Positions 43,408-51,637 of a stretch of DNA of 64,000 bases are shown one piece after another. Numbering within the stretch: the stretch's first letter is position 1; every line of letters starts with the position of its first letter. The DNA is from Sinorhizobium fredii USDA 257 (GTDB lineage Bacteria; Pseudomonadota; Alphaproteobacteria; Rhizobiales; Rhizobiaceae): NCBI RefSeq assembly GCF_000265205.3, contig NC_018000.1:2542001-2606000 (forward strand), read 5' to 3'. Both the position numbers and the translations under genes were made by a program. The notes beneath the pieces were generated by a model, which worked only from the letters and a program-made list of their open reading frames with translations, had not been told where the DNA came from and made no database searches.

Positions 43408-43745
43408 CTCAAGAGCCCTGACCTACCGCGCACATAGAGAGCATACAGACAGGCTCGTCAGCGCTTCGAAGGCGAGGGAGTAAAAGTGTGACACGGCGGC
43501 TTTGCCGGTCCCCCCCAAGCGTCCGCATGTGAGGGAAGGACTAAGCCACTCGCGGCAATGGCGCTTGTAGCTGGCGGTTGCAGCCGTCGGCGTTCCGACC
43601 TTGATTCTCGCCCAGCAACCCCCAAATCGCTACGTGGGCTTGCTGTCCAGTGGATGACCGGAGTTCGATGGGCACTTTTCGAAGCGCGAGCCGAGCAAAC
43701 GCAATCGCGCATCGATTTGCCACCGCAATCCAGTCAGGAGTAGCG

Positions 43746-44245
43746 ATGCGGGTATGTGAGTTTCACTGGCAACGCGAATTGATAATCAAGGCACCCTGCC
43801 AAGACGGACGATCCGACCTTCAAGCGATCGCTGTAGATCTATCGGGGTGTACCGGTGTCGAGACACGCAGCATACTGGATCATCTTTTGGCGCGTGAGGC
43901 TCTGGGATCGACCGGTTTTGGTGGAGGATTTGCTCTGCCCACGGACTCGTGCCGAAGCTTCGCTCACCCGCAAAGGTGCTTATGACGCTTCGACAAGGTA
44001 TAGAGTTCGGGGCACCTGACGACGAACCGGTGGACATTCTTCTGGCAGTGCTGTGGCCGCAGGACCATCAGGACGGCTTTTTGCCGGCACTTGCCAAATA
44101 TTGCCGTCTGTTCAGATCGAACCAGGTTCTGCAAGGGCTCCGGAACGCCCGCTCGAAAACCGAGGCAATGATGGTCCTGCAGCCATTCTCCAGCGATGTC
44201 TTGGCGCCCTCGGATCGTCCGGAGCTCAGAATCCACCGGCAATAA
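43746..44245 (+). pseudogene. PtsN-like EIIA(Ntr) phosphotransferase protein split by a one-base deletion
   Basis: ATG 43746 follows AGGAG. The first frame gives LDHLLAREALGSTGFGGGFA LP and then leaves frame; the next frame resumes with HGLVPKLRSPAKVLMTLRQG, APDDEPVDILLAVLWPQDHQ and LARNARSKTE-like C-terminal sequence to the stop at 44245. Adding one C to the C3 run at 43938-43940 restores ALPHG, which contains the phospho-accepting His of EIIA(Ntr). The restored protein of about 165 residues is a divergent, extra PtsN. It stands alone, without rpoN or ptsO partners. Confidence 0.7.
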
Positions 44246-44323
44246 TCCGCGGCGTCAGTGGACGCTCGCAGGCACGACCGGGGACTCGTTCGGTGCGTGA
44301 CTGCTCGCCGAACAGGCATGCGG

Positions 44324-44410
44324 TCACGTGCCTGCATTGGCGAACGCTTCGGGCACTTGGAGTTTAGGAAGATCGGTGACGGGCAGGTTGACGAAGATCA
44401 TGCTGTCCAT
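44324..44410 (-). pseudogene. Possible N-terminal remnant of a VOC protein
   Basis: The minus strand starts MDSMIFVNLPVTDLPKLQV and is then unlike any VOC protein before a stop. Family members begin M-x-x-x-IFVNLPVxDLxxSxxFY, so only the first strand and turn are kept. Very short; may be coincidence. Confidence 0.3.
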
Positions 44411-45158
44411 CCTTATTCCGGCTGTGGATCGGACAACGCCTTGCCGCTTTCTGGGTCCTAGCGGCAGTCCAAGGGCAGTGTTCCCGGCAATTCCGGCTGG
44501 GCACCGCCAGATTTTCCGCTGAGAACAATATTTGCTTGGAGCGGTTCTTGCCTCACCGCCCGCCGGTCGTCCCGACCTGACGGGTGGTTCGAGCACTCCT
44601 TCCCTTGTTGCGTTGGCCGGCCGGGAAAGTAGAGGCTAGAGATCGCGGGCAAGAAGACGGCAGCGTTGACCACTCACAAGGTGGTGGGTGGGGTGCTTCT
44701 CATGAAAAGAAAACCTGTCGCTGACATTCAACAGAGACAGGTTAGATCGGACGCTGCCGCTGAAGGCGCTGTCCAGCGATGCGCTTGGGAGGAATTTCGC
44801 ATCGCACATTGTTCATTTAATTGATGTCTGCCTAAAAAGAAAGCAAAATCGTAATTGCCTTCTTCGTGAGCATCAGACGGCTGTCTGCTTTCGGCCCCGA
44901 AGCGGCCCTGCCGCACGGCTGCCAATCCGTTTCCCTGCGATCGGGACATTTGCGGAACGGATGCCAATTGGAAACGTTCTTCCAGCCTCAAACGCGCTTG
45001 CCTTCGATCGGCCGTGGCAGGGGTGCTAGCAGCCAGTCAGGACTGGTGGAACAGGAACACTCATTCACGCCGAGCGTATCACGAGCTGAGACCATATCTC
45101 GAAAATGCAAAGAACGCGGTCCGACGCTGCGTCGCCAGGTCAGGAGGTCGAGAACACA
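44411..45158. other. No gene recognised; one hairpin
   Basis: About 750 bases without a supportable gene. An inverted repeat AACCTGTC (44712-44719) / GACAGGTT (44736-44743) is followed on the minus strand by a T-rich stretch and could be an old minus-strand terminator. Frames on both strands are arginine- and serine-rich and look non-coding. Confidence 0.45.
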
Positions 45159-46109
45159 ATGGCTAACCAACCTGGCCAAGATTATTCATCCGGCAAGAAC
45201 ATCGTGACGGTGGTCGGCGGAACTGGCTTCCTCGGGCGGCGGATCGTGAGCAGGCTTCTGGACAGGGCCGTGGATGTACGTGCCGTCTCGCGTCATCCAC
45301 ACAAGGATAAAAGCGCGTCCGGCAAGAGGCCATCTCAGCAGATCGAGGCGGACATACTGGACCCTTCCTCGATCGCCGCTGCGGTGGCTGGATCTCGCGC
45401 GGTTGTGAACGCGGTCAGCCTTTATGTCGAGCGCGGCGAGCAGACCTTCGAGCGTGTTCATGTAGAAGCCGCCGCCGATCTGGCGACCGCTTCGCGGCAT
45501 GCAGGCGTCGAGATGTTCGTCCAGATTTCCGGCATTGGCGCGGATCCGAAATCCCGTTCGAATTATATCCGGGCCCGGGGCCGCGGCGAGGAGGTGGTGA
45601 AGGCGGCGTTTCCAGGCGCGGTGATCGTCCGTCCCGCTGTCATGGCGGGACCCGACGACTTGTTCATCACAACGATCGCCAGGCTGGTGCAGATCCTCCC
45701 GATCTATCCGCTGTTCGGCGAAGGCGGCACACGGCTGCAACCGGTTTATGTCGAGGACGTGGCGGAAGCCGTGAGCCGCCTGGCCTTGGGGCAGCATTCC
45801 ACGGCTGCTTCGATCTTCGAGTGCGCCGGTCCGCGCATTTATTCCTATCGGGAACTCGTCCGGCAGATTGCCTCTCAACTCAAGGCGCGAATCGTGCTGG
45901 TGCCCGTGCCATTCGCGGTATGGGGCATATTGGCGACTGCTACGGAGTTTCTTCCCGCCGTGTCGCTGACGCGCAACCAAGTCGATCTCATGCGCCATGA
46001 CAATGTCGCGGCGAAGGATTTGCCGGGCCTGGAAGAACTGGGCATCGAACCCCGCGGCCTAGAAGAACTCATCCACATGATCGATCACAAGGCTCGAGCC
46101 GGAACCTAG
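45159..46109 (+). CDS. NAD(P)-binding atypical SDR (NDUFA9/complex-I-assembly-like)
   Basis: A 316-residue Rossmann protein. VTVVGGTGFLGRRIVSRLLD is the cofactor loop (GGTGFLGR); VQISGIGADPKSRSNYIRAR and a PAVMAGPDDLFI segment follow, as in the NDUFA9-like group of extended/atypical SDRs. These bind NADP without a clear catalytic Tyr-x3-Lys, which is also absent here. Possible roles are quinone-related redox or structural. ATG 45159 follows AGGAGG. The zinc-ribbon gene 57 bases downstream is probably co-transcribed. Confidence 0.85.
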   Translation: MANQPGQDYSSGKNIVTVVGGTGFLGRRIVSRLLDRAVDVRAVSRHPHKDKSASGKRPSQQIEADILDPSSIAAAVAGSRAVVNAVSLYVERGEQTFERVHVEAAADLATASRHAGVEMFVQISGIGADPKSRSNYIRARGRGEEVVKAAFPGAVIVRPAVMAGPDDLFITTIARLVQILPIYPLFGEGGTRLQPVYVEDVAEAVSRLALGQHSTAASIFECAGPRIYSYRELVRQIASQLKARIVLVPVPFAVWGILATATEFLPAVSLTRNQVDLMRHDNVAAKDLPGLEELGIEPRGLEELIHMIDHKARAGT

Positions 46110-46165
46110 GACGGAACCTATCGCTACTCGCGAGGTTGGTCGGACGGAACAGGAGGAATACAGCC

Positions 46166-46402
46166 ATGGCCAAATGCGACCAGTGCGGCAACGACTATGA
46201 CAAGGCCTTCCAGGTGAATCTGGGAGGTGAAACCTACACCTTCGATAGTTTCGAATGCGCGATCCAGAAACTCGCTCCGACATGCCCGCATTGCGGCGTC
46301 CGGATCATCGGGCACGGAGTCGAGCAGGGTGACATCATTTACTGCTGTGCGCATTGCGCCGAACAGGAGGGAGCCGACGCTCTTACCGATCGCGCGCCTT
46401 GA
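46166..46402 (+). CDS. Small cysteine-rich (metallothionein/TRASH-like) protein
   Basis: A 78-residue protein with eight or more metal-binding candidates: MAKCDQCGNDYDKAF, FDSFECAIQKLAPTCPHCG, IIGHGVEQGDIIYCCAHCAE. Pairs are spaced C-x2-C, C-x2-C and CC-x2-C with His near by. This layout resembles bacterial metallothionein-like and TRASH-domain proteins that bind zinc or copper. A strong AGGAGGA precedes ATG 46166. Cotranscription with the upstream SDR-like gene is likely. Confidence 0.8.
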   Translation: MAKCDQCGNDYDKAFQVNLGGETYTFDSFECAIQKLAPTCPHCGVRIIGHGVEQGDIIYCCAHCAEQEGADALTDRAP

Positions 46403-46464
46403 GGCCAGCCCCGGCCGCTCGTCAGGGGCATCTCTAGAACCTCGATTCTTCCTGGTCCGAGCGT

Positions 46465-46806
46465 TGGCGGACCCTAAGTGGATTCCGCTCGTCACGCGCG
46501 GTGGGGCCGCACTTCGGATTGACGCCGAAGAAATATCAATCGGGCGAGACCGATCATAGCGGTCGCATCTCGAAGATCGGCGACGGCAGCGTGCGCACCG
46601 CGCTCTACGAGGTGGCCAACGTCATCATGACACGACCGGTCAAAGGTTCCGATCTGAAGGGCTGGGCACTGGCGGTCGCAAGACGTGCCGGTCCCAGAAA
46701 GGCGCGTGTGGCGCTGGCCCGCAAGCTGGCGGTGGTGCTGCATTGCCTGCTCAGGGACAGAACCAACTTCATTGCTCATAAGGGAGCGCCAGCCCTGGCG
46801 GCTTAA
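46465..46806 (+). mobile_element. IS110-family transposase remnant (C-terminal quarter)
   Basis: FRSSRAVGPHFGLTPKKYQS, then GETDHSGRISKIGDGSVRTA, ANVIMTRPVKGSDLKGWA and ARKLAVVLHCLLRDRTNF are the C-terminal transposase_20 region of IS110-family enzymes. About 105 of about 340 residues remain; the DEDD catalytic N-terminus is gone. IS110 elements usually lack terminal inverted repeats, so the original limits cannot be drawn. Confidence 0.85.
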
Positions 46807-47042
46807 TCGGGAGGAGCGAGCAAGACAGGCTTTCGGACGGGCACAGCCATCGGCCCTCCGCAGCAAGGTCCCTTCGCCGGGACGATGGATGGGTTAGGCC
46901 GCTATGCGATCAGCAGCACAAGGTTGACTGCGCCTCTAAAAGATTGGCCAACCGGTCCTCAGCAGACCCCATAGAGCAGCGGCAAAGCTCCGACTGCGGA
47001 CAGAAGCAAGCACTCGGCGAGGGATTAAGCGCACAAGGGATT

Positions 47043-47088
47043 GACGCAAAGCCCGTTACAGAAGATCGCATAATGTATCAACAGGAAC
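47043..47088 (+). repeat. Interspersed repeat, copy 4 (left end degenerate)
   Basis: The right part is typical, AGAAGATCGCATAATGTATC followed by AACAGGAAC (ends 47088), but the left end reads GACGC instead of GTTCC. It lies 100 bases upstream of the ParD/ParE module. The 230 bases between it and the IS110 remnant hold no gene I can support. Confidence 0.65.
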
Positions 47089-47194
47089 CTGCGTCATTGC
47101 CATGTCGCGGTTTCGGCATTGTGACGTCGGTCTCGTGGGTCGAAGGCGAGCGAGCGTCTTGCCAATTTTTGCCAAAGCCGGTATGGTCACTTGC

Positions 47195-47434
47195 ATGGGC
47201 ACAATGAACATTTCCCTGCCGGACCATCTTAAGAGCTTCGTCGATGAGCAAGTCGCGGGACGCGGCTATGGGACAAGTAGTGAGTATATCAGGGAGTTGA
47301 TACGTCGAGATCAGGATCGCCTCGCGTTACGCAGGCTGTTGCTTGACGGGGCCTCGTCCGCACCAACTGAGCCGGTCGATGCGGAATATTTCACCAGTCT
47401 GCGCGATCGAGTTCGTGGTCAGCACAGCAAGTGA
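47195..47434 (+). CDS. ParD-type antitoxin
   Basis: A short protein with an N-terminal ribbon-helix-helix: MNISLPDHLKSFVDEQVAGR GYGTSSEYIRELIRRDQDRL, then a flexible acidic tail that would bind the toxin. This is the ParD/type II antitoxin pattern. The start may be ATG 47195 (MGTMNIS) or 47204; neither has a strong ribosome-binding site, and TATGGT just upstream may be a -10 box of a nearly leaderless transcript. The stop overlaps the toxin start by four bases, ensuring coupled synthesis. Confidence 0.88.
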   Translation: MGTMNISLPDHLKSFVDEQVAGRGYGTSSEYIRELIRRDQDRLALRRLLLDGASSAPTEPVDAEYFTSLRDRVRGQHSK

Positions 47435-47760
47435 ATAATAAGACTATTATCCCGCGGGAGTTGGCGCGCAGCGACGTCGAGGCGACCATCGACTATTACG
47501 CACGCGAAGCAGGAACCGAGGTCGCCATCGGCTTTATCGACGCACTTCAAGCGGCGTACGCTTTGATCGCAAGCCATCCGGAGTCCGGATCGTTGCGGTA
47601 TGCATACGAGTTGGGATTGCCTGACCTGCGGTGTGTCTCTCTGAAGCGATATCCTCATCTAATTTTCTATCGCGACCAGCCAGGTCACGTGGACGTCTGG
47701 CGCGTGCTACACGCCAAGCGGGACATTCCGCAATGGATGCAGGAGCCGAACAGTCACTAG
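47431..47760 (+). CDS. ParE/RelE-superfamily toxin
   Basis: A 109-residue protein: ARSDVEATIDYYAREAGTEV (helical hairpin), HPESGSLRYAYELGLPDLRC, then HLIFYRDQPGHVDVWRVLHA KRDI, the C-terminal strands of the ParE fold. The pattern fits ParE (gyrase-inhibiting) more than RelE mRNA endonucleases. It is translated from an ATG that overlaps the antitoxin stop. Such modules stabilise plasmids or islands. Confidence 0.88.
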   Translation: MNNKTIIPRELARSDVEATIDYYAREAGTEVAIGFIDALQAAYALIASHPESGSLRYAYELGLPDLRCVSLKRYPHLIFYRDQPGHVDVWRVLHAKRDIPQWMQEPNSH

Positions 47761-48287
47761 ACCTGGGACATTCCCGCCGTTGGAAGCTATTGGTGGGCCG
47801 GCGGTTCGCATACACTCAAGGCGAGGGGTTCAATCGGCGGGCATCGGCTGGTCAGTTGATTGAGAGTTTTCGCAGCGATCCTTCCGTTTGCGAGCGCCGT
47901 CGCAATGGCGTCGTCGACCGCATAGGCGAGGTCCTTGTGCTGAAATTCACCGACTCCGAGGGCCATTTCCCGCGGGCGAAACCGACAAGCGCCGGCTCGT
48001 GCACCGCCACGTCGGACACAGCGTGGGTCGCCTCAAGCTGTGCGCGCGCGGAGCAATGGCGGCCGGTCTCGCCGGGTGCGAGCCCGCCCATGGCGAGCGT
48101 GGTGCTGCGTAGCGATGGATCTTGTCCACGGGACCACCTGAACCGTCCGCACATGAGCCTCGATGGTTTGGGTCCTTACGACGTGCAACCCGGTCCAGAC
48201 AGGACCAAAACTTGAACAGAGCGAACTTATAAACGCCGACAATTAGGGGAGCAGGTCAGTCGATCAGGCCCCAAAGCCCCGCGCAAC
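47761..48287. other. No gene recognised
   Basis: About 530 bases between the toxin gene and the response regulator. Several overlapping open frames exist but all are rich in Arg, Ser, Gly and Pro and none resembles a protein family. No repeat or hairpin stood out. Confidence 0.45.
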
Positions 48288-49013
48288 TCATTTCTGCTCC
48301 TTCAGCCAGTCTTGCAACTCCGCCTCGGCCCTCTCCAAAGCGCTATAGTTCAGCAGCTTGCGCAAGAATGCGACGGTGACAGCGCGGGCGCGAAGGTTGA
48401 ACTGGCCGTCGAGGTGATCGTCGGCAGCCGCCTGGTAGACGTCAAGCTTGTCGTAGAGCTGCTGGAGTCGGTTCTGAACGCTGCGAAGCGATAGACTTCG
48501 GCGTTTCGCAATAGCCCGGTCAGTCAAGCCGAGCGCGATATCGACGAGGATCTCATATTCCGAATCAGTGAAGCTGTTGGCGCGACCGATACTTTTTTGC
48601 TGCAGCCCGCGCACCTCGCGGTCGATCACGCACTGGTTTTCGACAAAGATTGAACGGAGTGCCAGCTTTAGTCGCTCGTCGGAAGCGGACTTCAACACGT
48701 AGCCATACGCCGCTCCGTCGGGAACAATGCGCGAGACACCGCGGACATAGGCCTCATCCGAATAGTTCGACCAGAAGAGGATGCGCGTGTCGGGACGCTC
48801 TTTCCAGATGGTGCGCGCCGCCTCGATCCCGTTGCGGCTCGTCATCTGCAGGTCCATGACGATGTGCGCGGACTTATAATCACGGGCGAGCTGCTCGCCG
48901 ACAATGCCGTTCTCCGCCTCAATGACGGTATCGCATTCGGGCAGCGCCGAACAGACCGCCTCGTGCAGGTATGAACGGTGAAGCGGATCGTCCTCGACGA
49001 TCAGTACCTTCAT
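48288..49013 (-). CDS. NarL/LuxR-type response regulator
   Basis: A 241-residue regulator. The receiver domain has the acidic pair Glu7-Asp8/Asp9 (VLIVEDDP), phospho-acceptor Asp54 (IVMDLQM) and a switch Lys in GYVLKSASDE. The C-terminus is a LuxR-type helix-turn-helix (FTDSEYEILVDIALGLTDRA IAKRRSLSLRSVQNRL), with an unusually long tail. It lies 12 bases behind the histidine kinase gene in a two-gene operon and is probably the regulator of the divergent ABC operon. Confidence 0.9.
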   Translation of the reverse strand: MKVLIVEDDPLHRSYLHEAVCSALPECDTVIEAENGIVGEQLARDYKSAHIVMDLQMTSRNGIEAARTIWKERPDTRILFWSNYSDEAYVRGVSRIVPDGAAYGYVLKSASDERLKLALRSIFVENQCVIDREVRGLQQKSIGRANSFTDSEYEILVDIALGLTDRAIAKRRSLSLRSVQNRLQQLYDKLDVYQAAADDHLDGQFNLRARAVTVAFLRKLLNYSALERAEAELQDWLKEQK

Positions 49014-49025
49014 CGCTGGTCCCCC

Positions 49026-50267
49026 TTATGGCTGTGCCTCCGCGTCTGCTGCGGGCCGCTCCAGCGGCACCAAGACAGTAACTGTCGTGCCGCGATTTTT
49101 ACGCCCCGGCCCAATCGCAAACTTAGCTGAAATGAGCCGCGCACGCGTCTTCATATTGTCGATGCCACCGCCGATGCGCCCACGAGCCCTTGCAAGCCCG
49201 CGCCCGTCGTCCGATATCTCGACGGCGAGCTGACCGGCTTCGAGCTTGAGTTGAACGGTGACTGCCATTGGCTGGGCGTGGCGAACCGCGTTGTTGATCG
49301 CTTCCTGCGCAATGCGGAAGAGAGCGATGCTGACCGTCGGTTCCAGGCCATCGAGGGCCCCCGCAGTCTCGTCGACGAGTGCCCACTCAATCGGCATGGC
49401 ACTGTCGCGCACCGACCGGCCGAGATGGTTCTCGACTGCCTGAGCGAGACCGAAGAGCTGCAAGACGGAGGGTTTTGCCTGCTCGATGATTTGCCTCAGG
49501 TCCTGCATGCAATGATGGAGGCCGCGCGAGACGGGCTCAAGCGCCTCGCCGTTCAGCTCGCCAGCCCGGGCCAACCGATCAATGCGGCGCGACAGGCGCG
49601 TGAGATCGGCGAGCGTCTGATCGTGGAGGTCCATGCCGATTCGTTGGCGCTCCTGCTCCAGGGCTTCGGTCAACTTCAACGCCCCCTGCCGCAAGCCTTC
49701 TTCGCGCGCCCGCGCTTCAGCTTCGACGATGGCCGATTGCTGCGCCTGTTCGGCGGCGCGCAGGGCGAAGAAATAGGGAGCCAGCAGGTCGGCGATAATG
49801 CGGGCCCGGGCGACGTCCTCCATTGTGTATATCCCCGGCTCCTGCGACGAACAGCTGAGTGCGGCGATGATTGTGCCTTGGACCTTCATCGGCACGTGCA
49901 GACGGCTGCGCAGGGACTGCTCGATAATCGGCCGCTTGAAGGCTCCCTCGAAGTGGAAGCGCGCATCATTGATGGCGTCGTCGGTCAGCAAGTACTCCAC
50001 CTCACCCCAGAGGAGCGAGCGAATCGGACTGTTGACAACGGGCGCCGAGGCGACGTTTCCCCAGGCGGTGTCCATGCCGGTCTCGTAGGCCGTGTGATAA
50101 TTACCGTCGACCATCAGAATGCAGACGTCGAGGTGATCGTGCGGGATGATATGGGCTACTTCGGCCGCGACAGCGCGAATGGCAGAACGGAAGTCAAGCT
50201 GCCCCGCCAGCAGCCGGGAAATACCAAGATAGTGATCGACCAATGCGGCCGGCGCCATGTGCAGCAT
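49026..50267 (-). CDS. GAF-domain sensor histidine kinase (NarX/HisKA_3 class)
   Basis: A 413-residue cytoplasmic kinase without membrane segments. A GAF-like sensor occupies about residues 20-165, a coiled coil follows to 205, and the HisKA_3 box is ERQRIGMDLHDQTLADLTRL with His215. The HATPase domain has an N-box (RIAQEAINNAVRHA) and a G-box (ISDDGRGLARARGRIGGGI). It phosphorylates the LuxR-type regulator encoded behind it. A soluble ligand inside the cell, rather than an external one, is the likely signal. Confidence 0.9.
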   Translation of the reverse strand: MLHMAPAALVDHYLGISRLLAGQLDFRSAIRAVAAEVAHIIPHDHLDVCILMVDGNYHTAYETGMDTAWGNVASAPVVNSPIRSLLWGEVEYLLTDDAINDARFHFEGAFKRPIIEQSLRSRLHVPMKVQGTIIAALSCSSQEPGIYTMEDVARARIIADLLAPYFFALRAAEQAQQSAIVEAEARAREEGLRQGALKLTEALEQERQRIGMDLHDQTLADLTRLSRRIDRLARAGELNGEALEPVSRGLHHCMQDLRQIIEQAKPSVLQLFGLAQAVENHLGRSVRDSAMPIEWALVDETAGALDGLEPTVSIALFRIAQEAINNAVRHAQPMAVTVQLKLEAGQLAVEISDDGRGLARARGRIGGGIDNMKTRARLISAKFAIGPGRKNRGTTVTVLVPLERPAADAEAQP

Positions 50268-50549
50268 GTCCGCAATTCCTCCCCGCGAGCGCTTGGTGCT
50301 CCTTGAACCCGCGACCCGCTCTTCATTAAGCTCCCGACGGCATATGGGTGTCCTGCATAAACCCGCAACTTATGATGCAGAACCCGCAAACGACTTGCCG
50401 TATGGCGCCTGTACAGGCTGCCCGTTCTCCCTCATCCTGCCACTACTGAGAGGAGGAAGCTCAGTGCAAGAACAATTTTCAGCCGACTGCGGGAAACGCG
50501 CAGGGGGATGAAGCGATCCGATCTAAGGACGGGTCCGAGGGAGGAAGAC

Positions 50550-51566
50550 ATGACATTTCGCAAGATGCTCCTGGCATCGGTGGCCGTCGCCTGCGCCGCC
50601 ATGCCCATATCCGCATTCGCCGACACGTCCGGCAAGAAGATCGCGCTTTCCAACAATTATGCCGGAAACTCCTGGCGCCAGGCAATGTTGACGAGTTGGG
50701 AAAAGGTGACGAGCGAGGCGGTCAAGGCCGGCGTCGTCGCCGCTGCCGACGCCTTCACAACGGCTGAGAACCAGGCAACCGAGCAGGCGGCGCAGATCCA
50801 GAACTTGATCCTGCAAGGCTATGACGCAATCGTCCTCAATGCAGCGTCTCCGACAGCCCTCAATGGTGCGGTTAAGGAAGCCTGCGACGCCGGCATCACG
50901 GTCGTCTCCTTCGACGGCATCGTGACCGAGCCCTGCGCCTGGCGCATCGCCGTCGATTTCAAGGAAATGGGCCGCAGCGAGGTCGAATATCTCTCCAAGA
51001 AGTTGCCACAGGGCGGCAACCTGCTCGAGATCCGCGGCCTCGCCGGCGTTTTCGTAGACGACGAGATTTCGGCCGGCATCCACGAAGGCGTCAAGCAGTT
51101 CCCGCAGTTCAAGATCGTCGGCTCGGTCCATGGCGACTGGGCTCAGGACGTCGCTCAGAAGGCCGTTGCCGGTATCCTGCCGAGCCTGCCGGAGATCCAC
51201 GGCGTCGTAACGCAGGGCGGCGATGGATACGGCGCGGCGCAGGCGATTGCCGCAGCAAAGCGACCGATGCCTGTTATCATCATGGGCAACCGCGAGGACG
51301 AGCTGAAGTGGTGGAAGGAGCAAAAGGACGCGAATGGCTATGAGACCATGTCCGTCTCCATCGCACCGGGCGTCTCCACGCTCGCCTTCTGGGTCGCCCA
51401 GCAGATCCTCGACGGCAAGGAAGTGAAGAAGGACCTCGTGGTGCCATTCCTGCGCATCGACCAGGATAATCTCGAGGAAAACCTTGCCAAGACACAGGCC
51501 GGGGGTGTCGCGAATGTCGAGTATTCGCAGGAAGACGCCATCGAGGTCATCGGAGCCGCCAAGTAA
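50550..51566 (+). CDS. Periplasmic sugar-binding protein of ABC system 2
   Basis: A 338-residue secreted solute-binding protein. The signal peptide FRKMLLASVAVACAAMPISA is cleaved near AFAD. The body shows IALSNNYAGNSWRQAMLTSW, QIQNLILQGYDAIVLNAASP and GITVVSFDGIVTEPC, the type I periplasmic-binding fold for sugars. ATG 50550 follows GGGAGGA. The 282 bases before it, shared with the divergent kinase gene, must hold the regulated promoter; no clear operator was recognised there. Confidence 0.92.
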   Translation: MTFRKMLLASVAVACAAMPISAFADTSGKKIALSNNYAGNSWRQAMLTSWEKVTSEAVKAGVVAAADAFTTAENQATEQAAQIQNLILQGYDAIVLNAASPTALNGAVKEACDAGITVVSFDGIVTEPCAWRIAVDFKEMGRSEVEYLSKKLPQGGNLLEIRGLAGVFVDDEISAGIHEGVKQFPQFKIVGSVHGDWAQDVAQKAVAGILPSLPEIHGVVTQGGDGYGAAQAIAAAKRPMPVIIMGNREDELKWWKEQKDANGYETMSVSIAPGVSTLAFWVAQQILDGKEVKKDLVVPFLRIDQDNLEENLAKTQAGGVANVEYSQEDAIEVIGAAK

Positions 51567-51637
51567 AGCGTGCCAGTGCGCCCGCTCGGTTCTCCGGAAC
51601 CGCGCGGGCGGTTCCCCTTGGAGCAAAGACGACATCA

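Noticed and set aside
47852..48154. A 100-aa minus-strand frame after the ParE gene
   Set aside because: Rich in Ser, Arg and Thr, no ribosome-binding site and no family resemblance.
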